From: an uncultured Candidatus Nitrosopelagicus sp.
Lineage (GTDB): Archaea; Thermoproteota; Nitrososphaeria; Nitrososphaerales; Nitrosopumilaceae
Direction: 5' to 3'
Assembly: GCA_937896695.1 (NCBI GenBank)
Contig: CALBOT010000035.1
Span: forward strand, 1-9,975
DNA: 9,975 nt
Shown here: positions 1 through 6,893 of the stretch, in pieces
How the letters are laid out: every line of letters begins with the position of its first letter
Position numbering within the stretch: the first letter of the stretch is position 1
Notes under the pieces: generated by a model
What the model was told of the DNA's origin: nothing
The model's input: only the letters and a program-made list of their open reading frames with translations
Databases searched by the model: none
Translations under genes and position numbers: made by a program

Positions 1-488
1 TCTTCTAATTCTTCAACTGTTTTTAATTCGAAAATATCTAACATGTTTTCTCTAACTACATCAGAGTATAGTCTGAGTTTTGATGGGTCATTCTCAATTG
101 CAGTGAGTAGTGCTAGGGTTGCTGGATCTTTGTCAGCGACTTTGAATTTTGTCTTGACAATGTCTGCCCAGTCAATGAATGCTGCAGAGTTGTTCTTTGA
201 TACTGAATCTTCCATCATGACCATACCAAGTGTGTAGATTGATTTTTCCTGGCATTGAATCCATAATTTTGCTTGTTTGTTATCACCGTCTTTGTAATTT
301 TGTTCTGCTTTGTCATAGCATTCCATGATTACATTGTGAGTTGCTCTATCGTGCATTTGTGCTGCACTTGCAAAGTGTTTATTGTAAATTGCTTCTGCAT
401 CTGCTAGAAGTCTTAATGATTCATCAGTTGTTTCGGCTTTGTATGCATTACCGAGTGTTTTCTTTACTTTTGCCCATTGTTCACCAAG
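1..488 (-). repeat. Long in-gene repeat, copy 2 (cut by window edge)
   Basis: This is the second copy of the 1417-1904 segment, in the same frame. The two copies are still identical for 55 nt when the left edge is reached, so the repeat continues outside the window and further copies may exist. Between the copies lies a non-duplicated stretch (489-1416) that includes the FTR1-like helical module. Confidence 0.9.
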
Positions 489-1982
489 TTTTACTACTTC
501 TTCTGCTGGTGAGCCAGATGAGACTAGTTCTTCTGCAGTGTCAAGGTCATTGGTGATTTTTTGGATTGTTGCTTGAATTAATGCCTCAGAGGAACCAGAT
601 TCAATCATGTTTCGTAGTTCTTCTCTCATGTCATTTTCAATTTCTTTCATTAGGAAGTTGTTGTATTCGCCAATTGGTGCTTCTAGGAATTCATAGTTGT
701 CTAGATATGCAGTACCGACTAGTTCGTGTGCTAGTTCAGCATCGCCGTTAGCATATGCTGCTTGTGCTGTAATTAGTAATCTATCAATAGTGTCAAAGTA
801 TCCGCCGAGGTTTGCTCCACCTTCACCTGCGTTTGCTTGTAGGTTCTTTACAGTGGTGGTTGCCTCATCTGCTTGTTTCAAAACTGTAGAGATTTTTACA
901 AAGTTGTCGACATCAGATGCGATTGATGATAATTGTGATTGTAATTTTTCAAAGTCACTTGCTCCAAGTGCTTTCAATACGTCTGCGTTTTCTTCTGCAA
1001 TTTCAACTGCACCGTGTGCAAATGCTACAGTTTCAGCGTATTCCATGTCATTGATGATTGCACCTGTACCGTCAATTGCATCAACATATTCTACTTTGAC
1101 TAAGTGTAATCTGTCAGCGATACCTGCAAGTGCGAGTGCTTCAGGAGTACCGTCAATTCCGTTGTGCTCCATGACAATTTTCTCTACTTCTTTCTTGGTA
1201 TCTTTCATTTGTACTTTCAAGTCTGCAATAGATACTCCGTCATTTGCAGAGTCTGAAATTGCCATTGCTTTTTCCATTAATCCATATAGTTGGTCTGCTT
1301 TACCTTGACCGATTGATTCGACAACATATGGGTCAAGTGTTCTGTAGTAGTATAGTCCTTCATAGGCATACTTCTTTGCGCCGTATGTGTCATCTTCATT
1401 ATATTTGATTAGTGCTTCTTCTAATTCTTCAACTGTTTTTAATTCGAAAATATCTAACATGTTTTCTCTAAATACTTCAGAGTACACGCCAAGTTTTGAT
1501 TTATCATTCTCAATTGCAGTGAGTAATGCTAGTGATGCTGGGTCTTTTGCTTCAACTTTGAATTTTGTTTTAACAATGTCTGCCCATTTGATGTAATCTT
1601 TAGCATTATCATTTGCTACTGCGACTTCCATCATAACCATGCCTAGTGTGTAAATTGATTTTTCTTGACATTGAATCCATAATTTTGCTTGTTTGTTATC
1701 TCCATCTTGGTAATTTTGTTTTGCTTTATCATAACATTCCAGAATAACTTCATGTGTTGCAGGATCATGTGTTCTTGCTGCACCTGCAAATTCACTCATG
1801 TAAATTCCACGAGCCTCTGCTAGAAGTTTTAGTGACTCTTCAGTGGTTTCTGCTTTGTATGCATTACCGAGTGTTTTCTTTACTTTACTCCATTCATCGC
1901 CAAGTGCTGCTTCAGCTTCGGCTGCCATTGGAACTAAAAGAAGTGCCATCAATGGTGCGAGTAAAAGTAATTTTTTCAACAA
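1..1982 (-). CDS. Secreted tandem-repeat protein sharing the FTR1 ectodomain module (3' end outside window)
   Basis: The reading frame is open from 1982 to the left edge (660 complete codons, no stop). In-frame starts are TTG at 1982 or 1979 and ATG at 1949; an in-frame TGA lies at 1997-1995. I prefer a TTG: it gives a normal signal peptide (MLKK, then a Leu/Ala-rich core, AEAEA cleavage region near residue 25) and sits 23-26 nt from a TATA box. The protein is helical and acidic. Residues 27-190 recur at 499-660 with a 472-residue period, about three quarters identical by hand alignment. Each copy has two Cys (83, 105; 555, 577) and an H-x4-H-x5-C pattern (72, 77, 83; 544, 549, 555). Residues about 402-486 resemble the FTR1 ectodomain encoded nearby (AYLDNYEFLE, DMREELR, LDTAEE). 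No membrane segment is visible beyond the signal peptide. I infer an extracellular or cell-surface protein acting with the iron permease, perhaps in metal capture; this is unproven. A C-terminal anchor could lie outside the window. Confidence 0.85.
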   Translation of the reverse strand, partial: MLKKLLLLAPLMALLLVPMAAEAEAALGDEWSKVKKTLGNAYKAETTEESLKLLAEARGIYMSEFAGAARTHDPATHEVILECYDKAKQNYQDGDNKQAKLWIQCQEKSIYTLGMVMMEVAVANDNAKDYIKWADIVKTKFKVEAKDPASLALLTAIENDKSKLGVYSEVFRENMLDIFELKTVEELEEALIKYNEDDTYGAKKYAYEGLYYYRTLDPYVVESIGQGKADQLYGLMEKAMAISDSANDGVSIADLKVQMKDTKKEVEKIVMEHNGIDGTPEALALAGIADRLHLVKVEYVDAIDGTGAIINDMEYAETVAFAHGAVEIAEENADVLKALGASDFEKLQSQLSSIASDVDNFVKISTVLKQADEATTTVKNLQANAGEGGANLGGYFDTIDRLLITAQAAYANGDAELAHELVGTAYLDNYEFLEAPIGEYNNFLMKEIENDMREELRNMIESGSSEALIQATIQKITNDLDTAEELVSSGSPAEEVVKLGEQWAKVKKTLGNAYKAETTDESLRLLADAEAIYNKHFASAAQMHDRATHNVIMECYDKAEQNYKDGDNKQAKLWIQCQEKSIYTLGMVMMEDSVSKNNSAAFIDWADIVKTKFKVADKDPATLALLTAIENDPSKLRLYSDVVRENMLDIFELKTVEELE
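1417..1904 (-). repeat. Long in-gene repeat, copy 1 (period 1416 nt)
   Basis: This segment aligns without gaps to 1-488, offset by exactly 1416 nt (472 codons). It encodes residues 27-189 of the secreted repeat protein. Bases 1417-1471 are identical to 1-55. The similarity starts at the LGDEW / LGEQW sequence, just after the signal peptide in this copy. Confidence 0.9.
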
Positions 1983-2001
1983 ATTTCGAATATGTCATTG
2001 G

Positions 2002-2008
2002 TATATAA
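2002..2008 (-). promoter_or_regulatory. TATA box of the secreted repeat protein gene
   Basis: The minus strand reads TTATATA here, centred at about 2005. This is 26 nt upstream of the TTG at 1979 and 23 nt upstream of the TTG at 1982, the spacing expected for a leaderless archaeal transcript. It implies the gene can be transcribed separately from the HyuA-like gene, whose stop lies 90 nt upstream of 1982. Confidence 0.55.
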
Positions 2009-2026
2009 CACTAAATCTTAATGCAC

Positions 2027-2050
2027 ATTCTTAGTCTAGAGTCTTAGAAT
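2027..2050. promoter_or_regulatory. Imperfect 24-nt palindrome upstream of a TATA box
   Basis: Nine of twelve positions pair (arms ATTCT and AGAAT, with inner AG, CT pairs). It lies in the 90-nt gap between the HyuA-like gene stop and the repeat protein promoter, about 20 nt upstream of the TATA box. TCTTAG also occurs twice within it as a direct repeat 13 nt apart. It could be a regulator-binding site; in AT-rich DNA, chance is a real alternative. Confidence 0.3.
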
Positions 2051-2071
2051 ATGCAATCTACTTAAGTGCAG

Positions 2072-4192
2072 TTATTTTTTCGACTCGACAATCACGCATG
2101 CTTTTGAAAAGTCTTTCAACTCTTTTTTGATTGCATCAATGATGTGAGATTTGGATGTGAGTCCGGAAAAATCAACTAATTTTAATTCATTTAGAAGATA
2201 GACTTGAGGAGAAATTTCATAATCAGAAGATAATGATTTTTCCAATCCAGATTCAATTTCAGAGATGTTACCTTTGATTAATTTTGCATCTGTGAGACTT
2301 AGTTTTTCTCTACCGTATTTATCAACGACGATTATTGGTTGCTTATTTTTTTTCATCATTAATTTTTTTGTGATGATATTTCCAGTAAATACGAAATAAT
2401 GATCTGTTTCAAATGCAAGATCGATTTTGTCTTTAGGAATGTCAGAAATTTCTATTGCACGCTCCATTGCTTCATCTTTGGAAAAAATATTTTTTGCAGT
2501 TAGGCCGGTATCTAATTCAACATTTCCAAATGCAGTTACACGTAACAATGATTTTTCTGGAATGTAAACACTATCTACAGAAATAGATTCAGGAGTTGAT
2601 CCTTTCTCAATGAGTATATCGTGAATTTTTTTGTGGAGTTTTGATATTTGTTCAGGATTTGGATTTACAACTGTTTCTTCAAGTTGCTCCTGCATCATAG
2701 AAGATGCAACGCCAATTGAAGAAATAACTTCTGCATAATCTGCTTTTTCATATTGTAGTTGTAATTGTTCTGCAACAAAAGGTACAAGAACAGATGCACC
2801 ACCACCGCCACCAACAAGTTTTACTTTTGATTTTTCAAGTTCAAATTCTTTTATGATTCGAGTGATTTCATTTGTGATATCAAGTGATGCATTTTGGAGT
2901 ATAGATAATGCAGCTTGTGTACCAGACACACCAAGTTTTTTACCTAAAATTTCTAATGCAAACTTTGCAATTGCAGGATCAGAATATGAATAATCACCTT
3001 CAGGTATTCTACCTAATGCATTTGCAGCACAAGTATTTGTTATAGCATATGTTTCATTTTTACATTTTATAGCAACATATTCTTCAACATCATTTGGTTT
3101 TGGTTTTACAAAAATAATTTCACCGGTTGATAAATCATCCATTGGTGCATAACAAGAATATTTTAGACCAGCAATGTGTGCACTACGGGGTCCAACACCT
3201 ACAACAGTATTTGATTTTACTTGAACCATACTTCCACCTGCAACTCCAAGTACGCGTACATCCATTGACCTAATGCAAGTAGGATGATTCTTTATTGTAA
3301 CATAACGAATCTCAGGTTTTCCATTTTTTATTATACAAATGTTGGTGCTTGTTCCACCAACTTCGACAAATATTCCATTTGTGATTTTTAGATATAGTAA
3401 TGCTCCTGCAACACTAGCAGCAGGACCAGAAAGTACAGTCAAGATTGGTTTTGTACGAAATGTATCCATACTGGTAACACCGCCATCACCTTTCATTATC
3501 ATCAACGGAGCAGTAACACCGGTTTCACGAATTGCTTCTTCAACAAAGTTACCTACCTGAACAGTTTTTGGTAGGACACTTGCATTGATTGCGGCAGTTA
3601 AAGTTCTAATCTCCAGACCGTAAATTCCAGAAATTTCATGTGACGCAGTAGATGGGATTTCTTGTTTTGTGGCATGTTCCATGATAAACTCTTCATTTGA
3701 AGGATCATCAACGCCAAATGCTTCAGTTGCAACTATTACTTTGGCACCATCATCTTTTAGATCCTTAATTGCAGTGGATACCTCAGCGTCAGTAATCAAA
3801 TGAGATGTATCAAGAAATCTATGAGAGGATTTGATATCGTTATCATGATTTATTTTTGCATCACGTAGGTTTGTACGTTTTATAACATCGCTTTTTTCTG
3901 GGCCAACCCCCATTGCTACAATTCCAACTTTAGCAGTATCAGATTCTAACAATGCATTGATTGCTTGAGTAGTGCTATGAGCTATAATTTCAATTTCGTC
4001 TAATTCAATTTGAGATTCTTTTAACAAGTCGGATAACACAGAAACTATACCTGCAGATACACCACGTTCAGCAGTATGTGTTGTAGGGATCGTAGAAGTT
4101 GATAAGATTTCACCAGTGACAATATCTAACGCTATAGCTTTTGTAAAAGTCCCGCCTACATCAATGCCAATTCTAATCCGTCTGTTGCTCAT
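2072..4192 (-). CDS. Hydantoinase/oxoprolinase family (HyuA-like) ATPase
   Basis: This 706-aa cytoplasmic protein has the full length usual for HyuA-type subunits of the ASKHA (actin-like) ATPase fold. Visible motifs in order are phosphate-1 DVGGTFTKA (11-19), HSTTQAINALLE (72-83), KGDGGVTS (234-241), VLSGPAASVAGA (253-264), a phosphate-2-like VEVGGTSTN (276-284) and a glycine-rich GGGGGAS (461-467). Family members hydrolyse ATP to open hydantoin, 5-oxoproline or related rings or to activate ketones, usually with a HyuB partner. No HyuB gene is visible here. The phosphate-2 motif differs from the DMGGTSTD I expect: Glu and Asn replace the two Asp, so the substrate or activity may differ. The ATG at 4192 lies 20 nt inside the end of the FTR1 gene, which suggests translational coupling. 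The family assignment is firm; the reaction is unknown, and the link to iron transport rests on gene order only. Confidence 0.88.
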   Translation of the reverse strand: MSNRRIRIGIDVGGTFTKAIALDIVTGEILSTSTIPTTHTAERGVSAGIVSVLSDLLKESQIELDEIEIIAHSTTQAINALLESDTAKVGIVAMGVGPEKSDVIKRTNLRDAKINHDNDIKSSHRFLDTSHLITDAEVSTAIKDLKDDGAKVIVATEAFGVDDPSNEEFIMEHATKQEIPSTASHEISGIYGLEIRTLTAAINASVLPKTVQVGNFVEEAIRETGVTAPLMIMKGDGGVTSMDTFRTKPILTVLSGPAASVAGALLYLKITNGIFVEVGGTSTNICIIKNGKPEIRYVTIKNHPTCIRSMDVRVLGVAGGSMVQVKSNTVVGVGPRSAHIAGLKYSCYAPMDDLSTGEIIFVKPKPNDVEEYVAIKCKNETYAITNTCAANALGRIPEGDYSYSDPAIAKFALEILGKKLGVSGTQAALSILQNASLDITNEITRIIKEFELEKSKVKLVGGGGGASVLVPFVAEQLQLQYEKADYAEVISSIGVASSMMQEQLEETVVNPNPEQISKLHKKIHDILIEKGSTPESISVDSVYIPEKSLLRVTAFGNVELDTGLTAKNIFSKDEAMERAIEISDIPKDKIDLAFETDHYFVFTGNIITKKLMMKKNKQPIIVVDKYGREKLSLTDAKLIKGNISEIESGLEKSLSSDYEISPQVYLLNELKLVDFSGLTSKSHIIDAIKKELKDFSKACVIVESKK

Positions 4193-6407
4193 CTACTTGC
4201 GCCCTTGATTTTCTCATTGAAGCGAGGGCTTTTTGTCTCTTTGGTCTTAGAACAAGAACGTAAAGAGATGCTACCAGGTAGACAGATAGTAAGACGATTT
4301 GACCAACAGTGGTTTCAAGTGTTGGGTATATTCCAGTCATTGTTGCGACATTGATGTCTAATCTTGGGATAGTACCAAGCATGCTAGTGTATGGGATGTA
4401 ATCTAATACCTGGAACTCTCGTATTGCGTTTCCTAAGAATGCAATTGACAAGTATGCACCAATACCCATTGTTAATCCAAATAGTGCACGTAGTGGTAGA
4501 CGTTTTCCAAGTTTTCTAAATCCAAAGTATATTCCAAGTAATGAAACAATGCCGAGAATGAATCCTAATCCAACATAAAATTCCATGTATTTGGCAAAGG
4601 AGAACATTGCCTGGTAGAATAGAACAGTTTCAAATCCTTCTCTGTATACAGTAAAGAATGACAGCATTATGAATACAGATGTACCTCCAGCTGCAGATGC
4701 TTGGAAGACTTTGGCTTTTACAAATTCCATCCATCGTTTGTGTTCAATCTTATTCAGAATCCAGAAACTCACATAGAATAGAACCGCCGTCGCAGACAAT
4801 GCCGCTATCGCCTCAATCAGCTCTCTATTAGCACCTGAAATTTCTATAATGTAAGATGCAATAACCCAAGTTACAGCAGTAGCACCTATTGCAAGTCCTA
4901 TTCCATAATGTACATATTTTTTGAATTTATGATTTCTTGATGCTTCAAGGTATGTAATTATAGCACCTAAAATCAAAACAGCTTCCAATCCTTCTCTAAA
5001 GATTATAGAGAAAGATGAGATGAATGCAATCATTGGTGCAACGGTTCCAGTTCCAGAAACAAGACGTTCAGATTCATCTAGAGAACGTTCAATGGAAATA
5101 ATTGTAGTAGCAATATCTTCAATTGGCACACCGTCGTTAATTTGATTTCTTAATGTTGCAAACTGATATTCAACCTCGAAAGTGAAATCAGGAGCAATTG
5201 CTCTTAATGGAATTTCAACATATTCATAACTGTCAAGATATGCACTTCGTGCACTTGCATATGCTGCTTGTGTGTCACCTAGTTCATAGAAAATTTCAGC
5301 TGCCATTAATTTTTCACGAATAATATCAATCTCATCTCGAACACTTTGTTTTTCACCTTCAGATGCAGAGCCCATTGGTTTTGTTTCTTTGTTTGCAAAT
5401 ACTTCTGCGATTACTACACCAGATGCTCTCAATTCTGCAACTTTGGCTTCTGCAGTATCCAATCTAGGAATAATTGAGTCAACCAAAAATGATTTGATTA
5501 CATCAGGATCTTCATAGTTTTTGATCATGGTACGCAATTCTTCACGCATGTCCCATTCTAATGGATATAATAATTCAGCATCAGCAACTTCAATTTCAGG
5601 TTCTAAATATTCAAAGTTTTCAAGATATGCTTCTATTCCAAGTTGTTCTGCTTTTTTGTAGTCACCCTCATCTAATGCAATCATTAATTCTGCATATAGC
5701 TCTTTTATCACAACATAGTAACTGCTACTATCAGCTCCAATAGTTCCAACAACATCGGTTCCAAGTAAATCTCGTTGAACCCAGATATTAGTAGAAGCAA
5801 TTGATGCGTATGGATCTTTGTCCTTTATCATTTGAAACATGTCATTAAAAAATGAGTTTAATTCTACTGTTTGACGTTCGTTATATTCAGTTCCAGAATA
5901 ATATATCTGATTTGCTCTTTCCATAAATCCAGATGCAATCTGATAAGAAAATTCATCACCTTCAGATTCGAAGATTGCATATTGTTCATCTACTATAATC
6001 AATAATGCAACTGTGACATTAGGATTGTATTCTTCATCTTCAGGGATTGTCTCAAAAATTTCAACAATTCGGGTAATTTCAGAAGATACTGCAGAAAGAT
6101 TTTCAGGAGTCAGCTGTCTTGTTTGAAGATCAAGTAACGATATGTGAACTTCATCTGTAAGTTCTTGATCAACTGCTCTTAATTTTTCCAGATTCTTTGA
6201 AAAGTGTGTCGAGCCAAATTCTATGAATTTTTTTGTAGAATCAAAGTCTTGATTTTCGAGACTTGATATAGCAAGATTGAGACTTGTTTCAGTAACTTCT
6301 ACCACAGAGTAATATCTTACTTTACTGTTATCAATTGAATAAGCACTAGGCATTACAAACAACAACAGCGCAATAGCAAATATTGCAAAGATAGATTTCT
6401 TCAACAA
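4173..6407 (-). CDS. FTR1 family iron permease with large extracytoplasmic N-terminal region
   Basis: This 744-aa membrane protein starts with a signal peptide (MLKK, hydrophobic core, SAYS). Residues about 25-455 are predicted outside the membrane, followed by about seven membrane segments (roughly 457-490, 500-522, 529-553, 573-600, 606-630, 641-664, 698-720) and a basic C-terminal tail. The iron-binding REXXE motifs of the FTR1/EfeU family are both present: REGLE at 471-475 and REGFE at 589-593. The ectodomain has two copies of a helical module, about 239-322 (GDYKKAE, AYLENFEYLE, DMREELR, LDTAEA) and 366-450 (GDTQAAY, AYLDSYEYVE, LDESE). Such modules are known from long bacterial FTR1 proteins. 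The start is TTG at 6407 or the adjacent TTG at 6404; no in-frame ATG sits nearby upstream. The likely role is iron uptake, with the metal or oxidase partner unknown. The gene overlaps the HyuA-like gene by 20 nt. Confidence 0.93.
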   Translation of the reverse strand: MLKKSIFAIFAIALLLFVMPSAYSIDNSKVRYYSVVEVTETSLNLAISSLENQDFDSTKKFIEFGSTHFSKNLEKLRAVDQELTDEVHISLLDLQTRQLTPENLSAVSSEITRIVEIFETIPEDEEYNPNVTVALLIIVDEQYAIFESEGDEFSYQIASGFMERANQIYYSGTEYNERQTVELNSFFNDMFQMIKDKDPYASIASTNIWVQRDLLGTDVVGTIGADSSSYYVVIKELYAELMIALDEGDYKKAEQLGIEAYLENFEYLEPEIEVADAELLYPLEWDMREELRTMIKNYEDPDVIKSFLVDSIIPRLDTAEAKVAELRASGVVIAEVFANKETKPMGSASEGEKQSVRDEIDIIREKLMAAEIFYELGDTQAAYASARSAYLDSYEYVEIPLRAIAPDFTFEVEYQFATLRNQINDGVPIEDIATTIISIERSLDESERLVSGTGTVAPMIAFISSFSIIFREGLEAVLILGAIITYLEASRNHKFKKYVHYGIGLAIGATAVTWVIASYIIEISGANRELIEAIAALSATAVLFYVSFWILNKIEHKRWMEFVKAKVFQASAAGGTSVFIMLSFFTVYREGFETVLFYQAMFSFAKYMEFYVGLGFILGIVSLLGIYFGFRKLGKRLPLRALFGLTMGIGAYLSIAFLGNAIREFQVLDYIPYTSMLGTIPRLDINVATMTGIYPTLETTVGQIVLLSVYLVASLYVLVLRPKRQKALASMRKSRAQVDEQQTD

Positions 6408-6419
6408 TTGATTACATTT

Positions 6420-6446
6420 TGAAACCCTATTTTAGGAGAGGTTTCA
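6420..6446 (-). promoter_or_regulatory. Inverted repeat over the candidate TATA box of the FTR1 gene (possible operator)
   Basis: Perfect 7-bp arms TGAAACC (6420-6426) and GGTTTCA (6440-6446) flank a 13-nt centre. A smaller nested inverted repeat, CCTA-TTT-TAGG, lies at 6426-6436. On the minus strand the centre holds CTAAAATAG, a weak TATA-like box centred at about 6431, which is 24-27 nt upstream of the two TTG starts. A symmetric site over the TATA box is the usual layout for an archaeal repressor. An iron-responsive DtxR/MDR1-type regulator would suit the gene, but I cannot match the site to a known consensus. Confidence 0.45.
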
Positions 6447-6738
6447 TTCTAACATCATAGAATAAGATAATCTCTAAAGATTTAAAATAAAAACCGAAAA
6501 GTACAAAAAACAATTCTCTTAAATTATTTTGTTACAGTATTTAGTTTTTTGAAAATATTTAGTGCAAATTTTGTGTACAAAAAATTAGAAAATTATTTTG
6601 ATTATTGAAAATGAAGATCATCCCAAATCAAATATTATAAAATCTCAGAGTATAGAAAAAATATTCATATTCTAATAGTAGAGAATAACAATCTAAGTTC
6701 AAAACTAGTTTTAATTATTCAAAAAGAAGAAGTCTGTA
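6447..6738. other. AT-rich divergent intergenic region without a gene
   Basis: I see no convincing ORF, tRNA or rRNA here. The sequence is strongly AT-rich with A and T runs. Two minor items are a short inverted repeat TTTTGT-GT-ACAAAA (6569-6582) and a direct repeat GTACAAAAAA (6501-6510 and 6575-6584). Both are of a kind that chance produces easily in such DNA. The right end holds the TATA-like box of the structured element. Confidence 0.6.
6709..6718 (+). promoter_or_regulatory. TATA-like box upstream of the structured element
   Basis: TTTTAATTAT is centred at about 6713-6714, 26-27 nt before the base of the RNA stem at 6741. It resembles the TTTTAATAT box of the 102-aa gene downstream. 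It is a prediction from position and sequence only. Confidence 0.4.
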
Positions 6739-6739
6739 C

Positions 6740-6823
6740 ATGCCGTTAGTGACACAGCATCGTATGCTTTGATCTTAAACCAGAATACATGTCGTCAACT
6801 ACTGGAATGTTGCTAACGGCGCT
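6740..6823 (+). ncRNA. Candidate structured RNA (three-way-junction-like fold), family unknown
   Basis: Bases 6741-6754 (TGCCGTTAGTGACA) can pair along their whole length with 6808-6821 (TGTTGCTAACGGCG), giving 14 bp including G-U pairs. Inside are a 5-bp hairpin AGCAT-CGT-ATGCT (6756-6768) and a 4-bp stem CCAG/CTGG (6780-6783 with 6802-6805). On the opposite strand two inner G-U pairs become A-C mismatches, so plus-strand transcription is favoured. Its GC-rich stem stands out against the surrounding AT-rich DNA. It has no tRNA T-arm or anticodon arrangement, and no C/D box pair or well-placed H/ACA signature that I can see. It may be an independent small RNA or a 5' leader element of the 102-aa gene, whose ATG is 73 nt beyond the stem. 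Confidence 0.5.
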
Positions 6824-6863
6824 TTCCATCTTATTAGAACAAAGTTTTGAAAAGTACATCGAA

Positions 6864-6872
6864 TTTTAATAT
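6864..6872 (+). promoter_or_regulatory. TATA box for the 102-aa protein gene (leaderless mRNA)
   Basis: TTTTAATAT is centred at about 6868, 26 nt before the A of the ATG at 6894. This places the transcription start at or within a couple of bases of the start codon. No Shine-Dalgarno sequence precedes the ATG, which fits a leaderless transcript. Confidence 0.6.
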
Positions 6873-6893
6873 CTTCCAAGTAACAACTTCGTA

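Noticed and set aside
697..1308. Plus-strand 203-codon open frame
   Set aside because: It lies antisense within the minus-strand repeat gene. That gene has a signal peptide, in-frame repeats and homology to the FTR1 ectodomain. The plus frame gives a low-complexity Ser/Ala/Thr-rich product expected from antisense reading.
1..1904. CRISPR array or transposon as the source of the long repeat
   Set aside because: The repeat is one in-frame coding unit of 1416 nt with no short repeat-spacer pattern, no terminal inverted repeats and no transposase.
6569..6582. Inverted repeat TTTTGT-GT-ACAAAA as an operator
   Set aside because: It is short and AT-rich, in DNA where such symmetry is common, and not placed near a start codon or convincing TATA box.
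6741..6821. tRNA gene reading of the structured element
   Set aside because: The ends pair like an acceptor stem, but there is no T-arm GTTCRANYC sequence before the 3' strand, no D-arm and no anticodon arm of normal layout.
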